Shown here piece by piece: positions 36,194-45,475 of a DNA stretch of 64,000 nt. A model generated the notes under the pieces. It saw nothing but the letters and a program-made list of their open reading frames with translations, did no database searches and had not been told where the DNA came from. Where the stretch lies: NCBI GenBank assembly GCA_020850695.1, contig JADZEF010000081.1:1-64000 (forward strand), given 5' to 3'. The position numbers and the translations under genes were made by a program. Position 1 is the first letter of the stretch; every line of letters starts with the position of its first letter. This DNA comes from Planctomycetaceae bacterium. GTDB taxonomy: Bacteria; Planctomycetota; Planctomycetia; Planctomycetales; Planctomycetaceae.

Positions 36194-36952
36194 ATGCCAC
36201 GGATTCTTACGGCGCTTCCCGTCTACAACGAAGAGCGGCACGTTCTGGAAGTTCTCCCGGAGGTGAAGCGGTTCAGCCAGGATGTCCTGGTCGTCGACGA
36301 CGGCTCGAAGGATCGAACGCCGGAACTTCTGTCGACGCAGACCGACGTGCGGGTGATCACGCATGAGACGAATGCCGGCTACGGCGCGGCGTTGCGGACG
36401 GCCTTCCTGACGGCGATCGACGAAGAATACGACGTCCTCGTGACCATCGACTGCGACGGCCAGCACCAGCCTCGGCTGATTCCGGAACTCGCCGCAGCCC
36501 TCTACCCGGCGGACGGCCGGCACATCGACATGGTGTCAGGCAGCCGCTACCTCAAGCAGTTCGAGGGGGCCAGCATCCCGCCGGAAGAGCGCCGCAAGAT
36601 CAATGTCGAGATCACGCGCCTGATCAACGATCGCCTCGGACTCAACCTGACGGACGCCTTCTGCGGTTTCAAGGCCTATCGGGTTCCGTCTCTCAAGGCG
36701 TACGACATCACGGAGCTGGGGTACGCAATGCCGCTGCAGGTATGGGTGCAGGCCGTGGCGGCGGGGCAGACGATCGTCGAATTCCCCGTGCCTCTCGTGT
36801 ATCTTGAAGAGGCCCGCTCGTTCGGTGGTTCGCTCGACAAGTCCGAGATCCGGCGGAAGTATTATCTGGATCTCTTCGAACGCGAAATGGCGCGGAGCTT
36901 CGCGGGGAAGTGCGAGTCGCCGGCGGCATGCGAATCGGGGTGCGGAAGCTGA
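36194..36952 (+). CDS. Family 2 glycosyltransferase (dolichol-phosphate-mannose synthase-like)
   Basis: A 252-residue GT-A enzyme. ILTALPVYNEERHVLEVLP is the GT2 start, VLVVDDGSKDRTPELL binds the nucleotide, and VTIDCDGQHQPRLIPEL contains the DxD-like metal site. SGSRYLKQFEGASIPPEERR and LTDAFCGFKAYR are typical of polyprenyl-phosphate mannosyl/glucosyl transferases. No membrane helices follow, so it is the short cytoplasmic form. The start at ATG 36194 is followed immediately by homology. The next gene begins 85 bases downstream on the same strand and may be co-transcribed. The acceptor is unknown. Confidence 0.88.
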   Translation: MPRILTALPVYNEERHVLEVLPEVKRFSQDVLVVDDGSKDRTPELLSTQTDVRVITHETNAGYGAALRTAFLTAIDEEYDVLVTIDCDGQHQPRLIPELAAALYPADGRHIDMVSGSRYLKQFEGASIPPEERRKINVEITRLINDRLGLNLTDAFCGFKAYRVPSLKAYDITELGYAMPLQVWVQAVAAGQTIVEFPVPLVYLEEARSFGGSLDKSEIRRKYYLDLFEREMARSFAGKCESPAACESGCGS

Positions 36953-37037
36953 CTCGGATCAACTCGTAAAATTCCGACGTCTCCCACCTCGAGCATGGAA
37001 TCATCCATTGACCGTCGCCACCTCATCACCCCTCTCC

Positions 37038-38759
37038 ATGCTCGACCCCCGCTGCGCCGCCGAACGTCCGTGGGTTCGACAGCATCTGCGCGTTCCGAAG
37101 TCAGACGGCTCGTTGTACGCAAGGCCCGAACTCTCAGACGCCGAGCAGGTCCTGGCGTCCAACCGGGAGTTGTTTGATGCCGCGAATCCGAACCTTCAGG
37201 GCCGCTCGCTCCAGCGACTCCGCGCCTGGGCGCGACAATCGGTGCTGGAAGCGGCCGTGCGGTACACATCGGCGCTCCGCGGCGTCGACGTCGCTCCCGT
37301 CGCCGATCCCTCGGTGCCGCTCATCGTTGGTGGACATCAGCCCGCATTGTTTCACCCGGGAGTCTGGGCCAAGAATTTCGCAGTGGCGGGCATTGCGGCC
37401 AGGGCGGGGGGAATCCCGCTGCACCTCGTCGTCGACAATGACACACTGCCTGGGACGCGCCTGATCGTGCCGAGTGGTCCGCGCGAGCGTCCGGTGCTCG
37501 ACACGATCGCGGTCGACGTCGAGCGTCCGGCTCAACCGTGGGAAGAGGCCCGCGTCCTCGATCGCGGCCTCTTCGAATCGTTCGCCCGCCGCGCCGGCGA
37601 AGCGTTGAAACCCTGGGGCGTTCGTCCGATGGCGATCGACCTCTGGCAGGATGCGGTCGCCGGCGCCCACCTGACCGCTGCGATCAATCCATCAAGGCGT
37701 TCCGCGGGCGAGCTCCCCGGGGGCTCGCTTCGAGACGCTTTCACCACCATCCGCCACCGGCTCGAGAACCGCTGGGGGCTTCAAAACCTCGAAGTCCCTC
37801 TCAGTCATCTCTGTCAACTCGACCCCTTCCTGTGGTTCACCGGCCACATCCTCGCGAATCTTCCGCGGTTCCGCGAAGTCTATAACACCGCGCTGGGGCA
37901 GTACCGGCGGATCAATCGAGTCCGCAGCCGCACTCATCCCGTCCCCGATCTGAAGGAAGAAAACGGTTGGCTCGAAGCGCCGTTCTGGGTGTGGCGCGAA
38001 GGAGATCAGGTCCGCGGCCGACTGATGGCCCGTCAGGAAGGACGATGCGTTCTTCTCTCGGACGGCCGCCGGGAATTCGCGCGACTGAAGCTGGCGCCGG
38101 ACATGGATGCCTGCTGTGCTGTCGAAGGGCTACGCGAGATGTCACAGCAGGGAATCCGCTTGCGGACCCGCGCTCTGACGACGACCCTCTTCTCTCGGCT
38201 CTGCCTGGCCGATGTCTTCGTGCACGGCATCGGCGGGGCGAAGTACGATGAGATGACCGACCGGATCTGCTCGCGGTTCTTCGGCGTCTGTCCGCCCGAG
38301 TTCCTGACGGTTTCCGCGACCGTTCATCTCCCGATCGGTCCCGCCTACAACGTGACGGCCGCGGACGAGCGACGGCTGGAGACGCTGCTCCGCGACCTCG
38401 AATGGAACGGCGATCGTCATCTGTCGTCCGGTTGGAACGCGGACGCCGATACGTTGCGGGCCGAGCGGCTCGCGCTGCGGAATCAACGCGAACCCGAGTG
38501 TCCGCCCGGCATGTCCTGTCGGAAGGTACGGCACCGGGCGCGGGTCGAGCGGTTTCATCGCTTCCAGGATCTCGCTCGCCGCATCGCCGCGTTCACCGCC
38601 GATCAGCAGCAGAAGGCGAGGGCGGAACTCGCTCAGATTCGCCAGCAACGTGCGGCAAATAGCGTTTTCCGCAATCGCGAATACTCTTTTGTGATGTTCC
38701 CCGAAGAAAAGCTTCGCGGATTCATGCAGGGGATCGCGGGGATCGATCCACGGGATTGA
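37038..38759 (+). CDS. Conserved-looking protein of unknown function, remotely BshC-like
   Basis: A 573-residue soluble protein with no signal or membrane segments. The segment LIVGGHQPALFHPGVWAKNF followed by PLHLVVDNDT recalls the TGQQ...LFTGP region of BshC, the putative cysteine-adding enzyme of bacillithiol synthesis, but the match is weak. LRTRALTTTLFSRLCLADVF and HGIGGAKYDEMTDRI look like a second conserved block. The C-terminal 100 residues are a basic coiled coil (LARRIAAFTADQQQKARAEL). ATG 37038 was chosen because upstream residues overlap the previous gene in another frame. It follows the GT2 gene closely. Function unassigned. Confidence 0.7.
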   Translation: MLDPRCAAERPWVRQHLRVPKSDGSLYARPELSDAEQVLASNRELFDAANPNLQGRSLQRLRAWARQSVLEAAVRYTSALRGVDVAPVADPSVPLIVGGHQPALFHPGVWAKNFAVAGIAARAGGIPLHLVVDNDTLPGTRLIVPSGPRERPVLDTIAVDVERPAQPWEEARVLDRGLFESFARRAGEALKPWGVRPMAIDLWQDAVAGAHLTAAINPSRRSAGELPGGSLRDAFTTIRHRLENRWGLQNLEVPLSHLCQLDPFLWFTGHILANLPRFREVYNTALGQYRRINRVRSRTHPVPDLKEENGWLEAPFWVWREGDQVRGRLMARQEGRCVLLSDGRREFARLKLAPDMDACCAVEGLREMSQQGIRLRTRALTTTLFSRLCLADVFVHGIGGAKYDEMTDRICSRFFGVCPPEFLTVSATVHLPIGPAYNVTAADERRLETLLRDLEWNGDRHLSSGWNADADTLRAERLALRNQREPECPPGMSCRKVRHRARVERFHRFQDLARRIAAFTADQQQKARAELAQIRQQRAANSVFRNREYSFVMFPEEKLRGFMQGIAGIDPRD

Positions 38760-38863
38760 CCCTCGTCAAACCGCTCAGAATAATCGACGGAAGAGAGATC
38801 GCTGCCGTGAGGGGACAGGATCAAACGGAGCTTTGAAAAGCATTAATGAGGGCGGGGTTCGCC

Positions 38864-40246
38864 ATGTCGGGCTGGCTGCAGTCGGCGGCGAAAGTATTCG
38901 GTCGAGGCGGTCCGGATCCGACTCCCGAACCCGTTCCGTACGACGTCGCCTGCCGGTGCGGCCATCACATCGAAGGGGAGCGGCTCGCACGTTTTCAGAC
39001 CGTTCCCTGCCCGCGCTGCGGCGAACTGCTATTCGTCCTGCCGAACGACGTCTATCCCCGGCCGAAGCCGAAGAAGCTGAAATCCAGCACGCCGGTCCGT
39101 CCCGCCTCGCCGTTCATCGACTCCGAAAAGTCGCCTCAAGCGCCCTCGCCTGGAGCAACGACCAGGACCGACGAACCGCTGCCGCCCACTGAGGCGGACG
39201 TCGCTTCCTGGGCGGACGAAGACACCCCCCGCGCTCCCCGGCGACCGCGTCCAGACTTTGACGCCGTGGATCAGCCGGGGGCTCAGTCCGCTCCGGAAAA
39301 GACGGTGTCGAAGCCGGTCGAACCCGTTCCCTGGGGCCGCCCGACGGAGACCTTCGACGAGCGCATGGTCCGCTGGCGCGGCGGTATGACGGAAGGCCTG
39401 CGACAGTTCCGGCGGCAGCTGACCCCCGTTCGGATCCTGACCGCGACGATCCTGATTGCCGTGCTCGTCACCGGGTGGTCGGTTCAGCGTGCCAAAGCCC
39501 GCGAGCAGGCCGAGATCATGCTGCGGACCCGCGCCGAAGTGGTGAATGAACTGATCGCCGCACGCGACCTCGTCGGTCTCGAGGCCGAGTTGAACGACCA
39601 GACGGCTGCGGCCGAGCTGCTGGCGCGGGATGACGATCATGTCGCACGGCTCGCAGCTCTGTTCCGCGAAACGATGGCCATCAACCGGCTCGCTCCCGGC
39701 TCTCTCTTCTCGCTCATTTCCGAAGCCAACAAAGCCGCGGACGGTTCCGACATCGAATGGGAGCGGCAGTTCGAACTTTCCTATCGCGGCAAGTGGGTCA
39801 TTCTCGATTCGCCTCTCGTCCGCGGCGCTGATGCGGCCGGTATCGACCATCTCACGCTCGACGTGCCGCTCACCATCGGCGGCAAACCGCTCCGGGTCGA
39901 GGCCGATCTCGACGCCTTCGAGCAGATCGAAGCGGGTGCAGCCCCGTACCTGTTCGCCGCACAACTCGACTTGATGCGCCCGCCGACGGTCGACGACCCC
40001 GCATTCGTCCTGGTGCTCGCTCCGGAATCCGGCTTCCTCTGGCACCGGCCCGAGACCCTGGCCTTCATCGGATGGGAAGAAACCGATCCGGACGCTCAGG
40101 CCGCCTTGACGGCGCGGCTCGACAGTCAAGTGTCCCTGGGAACGTCACCCACCCGCAGGGTCCTGCTTGCGATTGCAAAGAAGGGCCTTCCGAAAAGGCC
40201 TCCACGCGTACGCCCCGAAACTTCGTCCGAAGGCGCCGGACGGTGA
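38864..40246 (+). CDS. Zinc-ribbon, single-pass membrane protein of unknown function
   Basis: A 460-residue protein beginning at ATG 38864, preceded by GGGCGGGG; ATG 38846 would add six residues. CRCGHH and CPRCGELLF near residues 30-56 form a zinc-ribbon-like CxC...CxxC motif. A long Pro/Ser/Asp-rich linker (65-165) leads to a single membrane helix (ILTATILIAVLVTGWSV, about 190). The C-terminal half (VVNELIAARDLVGLEAELND, then FELSYRGKWVILDSPL) appears extracytoplasmic and has no named domain. This zinc-ribbon plus linker plus anchor layout is frequent in planctomycetes. It lies 105 bases after the previous gene. Confidence 0.65.
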   Translation: MSGWLQSAAKVFGRGGPDPTPEPVPYDVACRCGHHIEGERLARFQTVPCPRCGELLFVLPNDVYPRPKPKKLKSSTPVRPASPFIDSEKSPQAPSPGATTRTDEPLPPTEADVASWADEDTPRAPRRPRPDFDAVDQPGAQSAPEKTVSKPVEPVPWGRPTETFDERMVRWRGGMTEGLRQFRRQLTPVRILTATILIAVLVTGWSVQRAKAREQAEIMLRTRAEVVNELIAARDLVGLEAELNDQTAAAELLARDDDHVARLAALFRETMAINRLAPGSLFSLISEANKAADGSDIEWERQFELSYRGKWVILDSPLVRGADAAGIDHLTLDVPLTIGGKPLRVEADLDAFEQIEAGAAPYLFAAQLDLMRPPTVDDPAFVLVLAPESGFLWHRPETLAFIGWEETDPDAQAALTARLDSQVSLGTSPTRRVLLAIAKKGLPKRPPRVRPETSSEGAGR

Positions 40247-40299
40247 ACCCGCCGCGCCACTAAGTTTGCTCAGACGCGTCGGCGTCCCCGCGCCCCGGT

Positions 40300-40773
40300 C
40301 TAATCCGCTGTTCGAGTGTCGCGGCGACCGTTTGAACTCGCTGGTCCCCCCTGCCGGATCGCAATGGCCGTGGCGGTCGCGTACGCCTTGCAGTGGGAGA
40401 TCGTGATCAGGATCTCGTCGATCCCCAGCGATTCGGCAAAATCGCGGGCGCCTCCATGCATCACGATGATCGGAGCCCCGCTCCGCTGCGAGCAGACCTC
40501 GACGTCGACGAAGCCGATCCCCTTCGTGAAACCGGTTCCCAGCGTCTTGAGCACCGCTTCCTTCGCGGCCCACCGGCCGGCGAAGTGCTGAAAGGCCTGC
40601 TTGCGTCGCTGGCAGTATTGGATCTCGTCGCTGGTGTAGACGCGGGTCAGAAATCGCTCACCATGACGCTGGATCATCTGTCCGATGCGGACAATCTCGA
40701 CGATGTCAGTCCCCAGGCCAAGAATCGTGCAGCCGGCGGACGGCGGACGATCGGACGACGAATCAGCAGACAT
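40300..40773 (-). CDS. acpS: Holo-[acyl-carrier-protein] synthase
   Basis: A 157-residue phosphopantetheinyl transferase that attaches 4'-phosphopantetheine from CoA to acyl carrier protein. GLGTDIVEIVRI carries D23 and FAGRWAAKEAVLKTLG carries E72, equivalent to the Mg-binding Asp8 and Glu57 of E. coli AcpS. About 15 extra residues precede the usual N-terminus and the C-terminus is extended by an Arg/Asp-rich tail; no later start codon is available. It follows a small membrane-protein gene on the same strand by 93 bases and is probably co-transcribed with it. Confidence 0.92.
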   Translation of the reverse strand: MSADSSSDRPPSAGCTILGLGTDIVEIVRIGQMIQRHGERFLTRVYTSDEIQYCQRRKQAFQHFAGRWAAKEAVLKTLGTGFTKGIGFVDVEVCSQRSGAPIIVMHGGARDFAESLGIDEILITISHCKAYATATAIAIRQGGPASSNGRRDTRTAD

Positions 40774-40866
40774 GCGAGGACATTCCGCGGCGCAGGAGAT
40801 CCCGAAGTGGAAGAGGATGCGTCCAGCTTAGCAGACGGATTCCTGATCGACGACGGCACCCGTTTT

Positions 40867-41226
40867 TCAGACCGCCCGCGTCCCGGGACGATGCTTTCCG
40901 CGCGGCCGCAGGAAGAGGCCGATCGTGACCACCCCGATCGCGATCGGAATGATCGCAAACCGGAGCCGAGCCGTCAGAAAAGCGAGGAACGCGGCTCCGA
41001 CGAGCGTCGTGGCATTGATGCCCGACCAGGCGGCATCGCGACCGCGTGCGGGGAGGGAAATCCAAAAGGCCCCCATCACCACTCCGATGCGCAGGAACGC
41101 TCCATGCCACAGGTCGGTGGCGTTGGACGACTCTGGCAGCAGGAACATCGCACCCCAGATCGCCAGGCAGACGAGGGCGAGAACTCCCACCATCGGCCGG
41201 CTGACCTGCGACTTGGTCGGATTCAT
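40867..41226 (-). CDS. Small integral membrane protein, unknown
   Basis: A 119-residue protein with three or four predicted membrane helices (GVLALVCLAIWGAMFLL, IGVVMGAFWISL, and a long hydrophobic segment from TTLVGAAFLAFL to VTIGLFL). Loops are short and the C-terminus is basic (RPRGKHRPGTRAV). No family is recognised. ATG 41226 directly follows a TATAAT hexamer (see promoter entry), so the mRNA may be nearly leaderless. It precedes acpS on the same strand. Confidence 0.6.
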   Translation of the reverse strand: MNPTKSQVSRPMVGVLALVCLAIWGAMFLLPESSNATDLWHGAFLRIGVVMGAFWISLPARGRDAAWSGINATTLVGAAFLAFLTARLRFAIIPIAIGVVTIGLFLRPRGKHRPGTRAV

Positions 41227-41232
41227 CCCGAG

Positions 41233-41263
41233 ATTATAACCCGGCGAGGGCAAGGCCTCGCAA
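41233..41263 (-). promoter_or_regulatory. Possible sigma-70 promoter with almost no leader
   Basis: On the minus strand TTGCGA (41263-41258) is separated by 19 bases from TATAAT (41238-41233). The start codon at 41226 would then lie about at the transcription start. The -35 match and spacing are not ideal. Confidence 0.3.
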
Positions 41264-41460
41264 GCCGACCAGGATGAGGCATCCGTCCGTCAAGTTAATT
41301 TGGGGCGACCCCCTTGATTCCCGCACCCCACGCGCCGAAACTCATCGGGGACGGCAGAGCGCCGTCTTGCGAGCCGGTGCTCGTTCAGAAAATGGAATCA
41401 CGGAGGATACTCACCGACGTGCGGTCCGCCCCGGACCGCCGTCCTCGTGGAGTTCCCCTC

Positions 41461-42618
41461 ATGCGTCGATTGCCGGGTTTGTCTGCCGCCCTGTCGGCTT
41501 GTGCGTTGGCTGCATCGGTTTTCCCCGCTTCCGTCAGCCGAGCGGAAGACGGCCCCGAGCTGGGTCGTCCCCCCGAAGAGCCGCGTCCCACCGCCCCCAC
41601 GCCTGCACCCGTGCCAAAAATCCGCGGGAAGGGGGCCGGAGTCGATTCTCAGTCAGATCTCAAGGCCCGCGTCCGCCGACTCGAACGCCTGACGGAAGAA
41701 CGCCTGGAATCCCAGCGCGATTCGGAAGAGGCCCGTGCGGCAAACAAGATGTCCCGTGCGGTCAACGGCGAACTGAAGGACATTGCCCACGCCCTGCGAA
41801 GCCTCGACCAGAGCTTTTCTCTGAGAGGTCTTCAAAGCAAGAAGGCCGGAACGGCGAGCTCGGCCTACATGGACTGGCGGGCCAAGGGGATCGACCTGCC
41901 GCGGTCAGCCCGCGTTGTCCCGCCGCCCCCACGCTACCTGGGATGTGGTCCCAGGTGCCCCGGCTGCGAGGCCTGCCAGATTCTGCCGCTGTTCGCCCCG
42001 CCGTGCGACGACCCGGCCTGCGCCGAGGTCGCCCCTGCCCCTCTGGCGGCGTCGCCGGAACTCGACCTGAGCAATCTCTTCACCTACCGCACCGAAGCCC
42101 GCATCGCCTGGAAGCTGCTTCCCGACGCTTCGGCGCGCATCGATGAGGAAGGCTGCCTCGTGGCGGGAATGGTGCGGGTGACGGCCATCGAAGAGCGGGT
42201 CGCACTCGAAGCCCAATCCGCCGGTCGCTGGACGATGGGCCTCGATCTCGTCGTGGCCGACGCGTCCGCACCGCGCACGGTGTTGCTCTCGTCAGGCGAG
42301 GAAAAGGAACCGCAATTCCTGATCGCCCTCGAAGACCAGACCCTGAGTGTCACCTTGCGGACGGGAACGGCCGAGAAGCCGAAGACGACGACCGTCCCGC
42401 TGATGAAACTCGCATCCGGCGCCCAGCAGGTGGCCGTCACTTACGCTGACGGCAAGCTGACCGGCTGGATCAACGGCGAACCGGTGGCGGCGTCGAATCT
42501 CGTGTCCGGCGGACTGGAGTGCTGGACCGCCCGGTCCATTGTGATTGGCAGCCCGCGGTTCGACGGAATGGCATCCGCCCGCATCCGCGCCGTGGTGCTG
42601 ACGGCTCAGAGCGAATGA
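41461..42618 (+). CDS. Exported coiled-coil protein with LamG-like C-terminal region
   Basis: A 385-residue secreted protein with ATG 41461 after GTGGAG. Residues 1-29 are a signal peptide (LSACALAASVFPASVSRAED). A Pro-rich stretch follows, then a coiled coil (LKARVRRLERLTEERLESQR). A Cys-rich segment CGPRCPGCEACQ lies near 165 and another, PPCDDPACAE, near 182. The C-terminal 180 residues are beta-rich (VAVTYADGKLTGWINGEPVA) and resemble a concanavalin/LamG-type jelly roll, often used to bind glycans. No enzyme motif is visible. A strong terminator follows. Confidence 0.65.
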   Translation: MRRLPGLSAALSACALAASVFPASVSRAEDGPELGRPPEEPRPTAPTPAPVPKIRGKGAGVDSQSDLKARVRRLERLTEERLESQRDSEEARAANKMSRAVNGELKDIAHALRSLDQSFSLRGLQSKKAGTASSAYMDWRAKGIDLPRSARVVPPPPRYLGCGPRCPGCEACQILPLFAPPCDDPACAEVAPAPLAASPELDLSNLFTYRTEARIAWKLLPDASARIDEEGCLVAGMVRVTAIEERVALEAQSAGRWTMGLDLVVADASAPRTVLLSSGEEKEPQFLIALEDQTLSVTLRTGTAEKPKTTTVPLMKLASGAQQVAVTYADGKLTGWINGEPVAASNLVSGGLECWTARSIVIGSPRFDGMASARIRAVVLTAQSE

Positions 42619-42649
42619 CGCATTGAAGTTCCATTCAAAGAACGAAGAC

Positions 42650-42699
42650 GGCGGGAAAGGCGGGTTGCAAAACCGACCTTCTCCCGCCGATGCTTTTTT
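42650..42699 (+). terminator. Rho-independent terminator
   Basis: A long stem: 42650-42660 pairs with 42677-42688 and an inner GGTT/AACC pair closes a GCAA tetraloop. It is followed by TTTTTT at 42694-42699. It lies 31 bases after the exported protein's stop and ahead of the convergent ferredoxin gene. Confidence 0.8.
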
Positions 42700-42718
42700 G
42701 ACGGAGCGATTTCGTCGA

Positions 42719-43117
42719 TCAGGCCTTCGCCTGCTCGGCCGCCATCTGGGCCATGCGGATCGCGGGTTCGACGACGCGTTCCCAGTTGTCGTGCAGGTAG
42801 CCCGGCGGGCCACCCTTGGCCGCAACGGTCTCGCCCACGAGCACCGTCGGCACCATTTCACTCGCGTCCCACGGACAGACGGTCAACTCGTACGGGTCCG
42901 TCTTCTTGCCCGGGATGTGGACGCAGACTTCGCAGCCCACGCACCGCTCGACGTCGATCTCGCACCACGACTGCAGCACGCCGATCGTCTCGCCAGGCAC
43001 CTTGACGATGCAGTCGACCGGACAGACCTCCAGGCACGATTCGCACCCGGTGCAGTTGTCGGCATTGATGACCGCGACTTCCTTCGGAAGCTTCTTGCGT
43101 GCACCCGACTTTGCCAT
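42719..43117 (-). CDS. 2[4Fe-4S] ferredoxin with an insertion in the second motif
   Basis: A 132-residue ferredoxin. The first motif is the standard CTGCESCLEVCP (C22, C25, C28, C32). The second is CVGCEVC (C59, C62, C65) followed by 15 residues before CP (C81), where three are usual, adding a loop VHIPGKKTDPYELTV. Extra cysteines C36 and C52 are present. In classical 2[4Fe-4S] folds the cysteine before each CP binds the opposite cluster, so the geometry here is altered. A C-terminal 45-residue helix-rich tail is attached. It probably transfers electrons in the cytoplasm, but no partner enzyme is adjacent. Confidence 0.85.
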   Translation of the reverse strand: MAKSGARKKLPKEVAVINADNCTGCESCLEVCPVDCIVKVPGETIGVLQSWCEIDVERCVGCEVCVHIPGKKTDPYELTVCPWDASEMVPTVLVGETVAAKGGPPGYLHDNWERVVEPAIRMAQMAAEQAKA

Positions 43118-43300
43118 GTCATTCCCTCACACAGGTTCGGCCCTGTGGTGCGAATCCACCCTGTCGATCGAAACCAATCGCCCCCCTGAAGATCGGCGGG
43201 CGATGAACTTCCAGTCCTCCTATTCTTGCCGAAACCGCAAGGGTCAACAAGCGGTTCATCCGCCGAAAAATGTCGAGTCGGCGCCTCGGGCGAGGCGAAT

Positions 43301-43352
43301 TCCCAAAAATGAAAAACGGGCTGAGCCACCGTCAAAGGCGGCCCAACCCGTT
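43301..43352 (-). terminator. Rho-independent terminator after the TPR gene
   Basis: Read on the minus strand, a 16-bp stem with three G-U pairs (43352-43337 with 43330-43315) surrounds loop TTTGAC. It is followed by TTTTTCATTTTT. It starts 49 bases past the TPR protein stop and has the classic structure. Confidence 0.85.
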
Positions 43353-43401
43353 CGGTTTCCCACTTCAGCGATTCGTCAGGAACCGCCTGCCGTTCAACGA
43401 C

Positions 43402-44910
43402 CTACTTCCGGAGCTTGCCGCTCTCCGAGAACTTCGACAAAGCGAATTGAGAACCGCGGTAGGACGAGAGGTGCCGGGCGTTCGTGGCAATCGCCTTCTC
43501 GAACGCCTCTTCCGACTCCTTCTGCTTCCCTTCCTGGGCCAGCTTGAGCCCCTGGAAGTAGTACGCCTCGCACAATTGCTCCTGCTTGAGCTTCGGGTTT
43601 TTGTCGTCGGCCCACGAGACGAGTTCGTCATGGGTCAGATTGCCGGTGGCGTAGGCGGCCAGGCCATCGACCCAGTCATGGTCCTTCGGACGCGAACCAA
43701 CGTCCGCGCCAAACTCCTTCACCTTGTCTTCCGGCGCTCCGCCCAGGGTCAATGACCAGTACCGCCACGGGTTCAGATACTTCATATTCTGGTTCAGGCC
43801 GATCGCTTGATCGAACGCCTGCGACGCCCCCTTGTAGTCCTTCGCGAAGAACCGGGCGAATCCCAGGTCCGACCAGGCCACCGAGTTCTTCGGCGACCGC
43901 TCGATCAACTGCGTGAAGTCCGCAATCGCCGAATCGACCTTCCCCTGCCCGAGGCGCGCCGCCCCGCGGAAACTGTAGACCGAATCCTGATTCGGGTTCG
44001 CGTTGAGCGATGCGGTGAAGTCATTCTCGGCCGCGTTCAGGTTCCCCGCCGTCATCAGCGCGAATCCGCGATTCGTGTAAGCCACGCCAAACGTCGGATC
44101 GAGCTCGATCGCCTTGGTGAAGTCATCGACCGCACCATTCACATCGCCGCGCGACTGCCGGAAGCTGCCGCGGTTATTGAACACCAGGGCGTTCTTCGGC
44201 AGGGCGGTCGTCGCCCGGTCGTAAGCGTTTTCTGCCTTCGCCGCATCGCCCGCCTTGGTGTAGGCGTCGGCCAGGGCCATGAGGGCGCCGAGATGATTGG
44301 GCGACATCCGCAGCGCCTGCTCGTAGTCCTTTGCCGACGAGGCCGGATCCTTCAAGATCATGTGGGCCACACCCATCTGATAGTGGATGTTGGCCTTATC
44401 CTCGGCTTTGACCGACGGATGCGTGACGATCCCCTCGCCGACCTTGATGGCCACTTCGGCGTGTTCCGGACGCTGCTCGAGCTGGGCCAGGCTGGCCATC
44501 CCGTAGAGGTACGGCAGATAGTAGATGGCGTTGTCCTGCGGCTTCACGGTGATGGCCTGCCGGGCATCGGCCACCCCGTCGCGGACGAGCTTCGCGTTGC
44601 CGTCGCGGCGGCCGATCTCGACGCGGGCACTGCCGCGCAGATAGAGCGCCACGTCATCTCGCGGGGCTTCCTTCAGCACCCCTTCCATCAGGGTGAGGGT
44701 GTGCTGATAGTCTCCCTTCTGATAGGCGGCCTGAGCTTCCGTCTTGATCCGCTCGTGCCGCTCGTTGATCGGCCGGCCGTTCGGCGTGGTCGCCGGGCGA
44801 GTCGCGGGAGGCTGTGTCTGGAAACGGTTGGGGCCACCGGGCTGAGCCCAGGCGGGCGCGGCAATCACCGCCGCAAGGCCGAGCGCGGCGGCCAGTCGAC
44901 GAAACGTCAT
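43402..44910 (-). CDS. Exported tetratricopeptide-repeat protein
   Basis: A 502-residue protein with ATG 44910 and GAGGAC 6 bases upstream. Residues 1-23 are a signal peptide (LAAALGLAAVIAAPAWAQ). At least ten TPR units follow, for example DDVALYLRGSARVEIGRRDG, ANIHYQMGVAHMILKDPASS, and FGVAYTNRGFALMTAGNLNA. The C-terminus carries a further degenerate repeat (GLKLAQEGKQKESEEAFEKA). TPRs are protein-binding scaffolds. No catalytic domain is present, so a role in assembling periplasmic complexes is inferred only. A strong terminator follows. It is transcribed alone. Confidence 0.85.
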   Translation of the reverse strand: MTFRRLAAALGLAAVIAAPAWAQPGGPNRFQTQPPATRPATTPNGRPINERHERIKTEAQAAYQKGDYQHTLTLMEGVLKEAPRDDVALYLRGSARVEIGRRDGNAKLVRDGVADARQAITVKPQDNAIYYLPYLYGMASLAQLEQRPEHAEVAIKVGEGIVTHPSVKAEDKANIHYQMGVAHMILKDPASSAKDYEQALRMSPNHLGALMALADAYTKAGDAAKAENAYDRATTALPKNALVFNNRGSFRQSRGDVNGAVDDFTKAIELDPTFGVAYTNRGFALMTAGNLNAAENDFTASLNANPNQDSVYSFRGAARLGQGKVDSAIADFTQLIERSPKNSVAWSDLGFARFFAKDYKGASQAFDQAIGLNQNMKYLNPWRYWSLTLGGAPEDKVKEFGADVGSRPKDHDWVDGLAAYATGNLTHDELVSWADDKNPKLKQEQLCEAYYFQGLKLAQEGKQKESEEAFEKAIATNARHLSSYRGSQFALSKFSESGKLRK

Positions 44911-45475
44911 CGAAAAGTCCTCGGGCAAAGGGGACCACGGGCCAGCGCCCGGAAATGGAGAACGTTGCGGGTCGGACAACGAGGGAAGCGATCGAATCAG
45001 CCGCCGAGCTTCGCAGGGCGAGGCCGGCACGAACCCACCAGGCGCCGACACGACCAGCAGTCCCTGGGCGGTCGAGCGGCGCGGGAATCGCTCCAAAGCA
45101 TATCCGACGGTCCACCTCGTGCGGGTCCGTGACCGTCGATGCCGAAAGATATCGTGTCAGGATGGGAAAACTGTGTCAATCACGGAGACTTCGGTGCGGG
45201 TGAGGGGACGCCCGCAGAGTCTGGTCCAGCAGAAGTCGGTGAACTGATCCGCGGAAGGACGAGGAAACCTTTGCCCGCGAATAGCGCGAATCCACGCGAA
45301 TGAAGACAAAGGCCAGTCATCAGCAGCTTGGGCTGGAATTCTCTTCGCATCTGCCTTCCGAGTTTCACTCCTTTTAATCCGCGGACGCGATCGCCCCGCG
45401 TGCGACATTGGGCGGTGCGTCGATTATGCTGGCTCTCCCGCCGCTTCGTCCTCTCGAATTCCTCCGGCTTCCTTC
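44911..45475. other. Divergent intergenic region, 565 bp
   Basis: No gene is supported. A run around 45270-45305 contains repeated CGCGAAT units (GCGAATAGCGCGAATCCACG), a form of short repeat common between genes. Promoters of the TPR and MFS genes must lie here. Confidence 0.4.

Noticed and set aside
43807-45132. 441-codon plus-strand frame opposite the TPR protein
   Set aside because: Arg-rich antisense frame; the TPR pattern and terminator support the minus strand.
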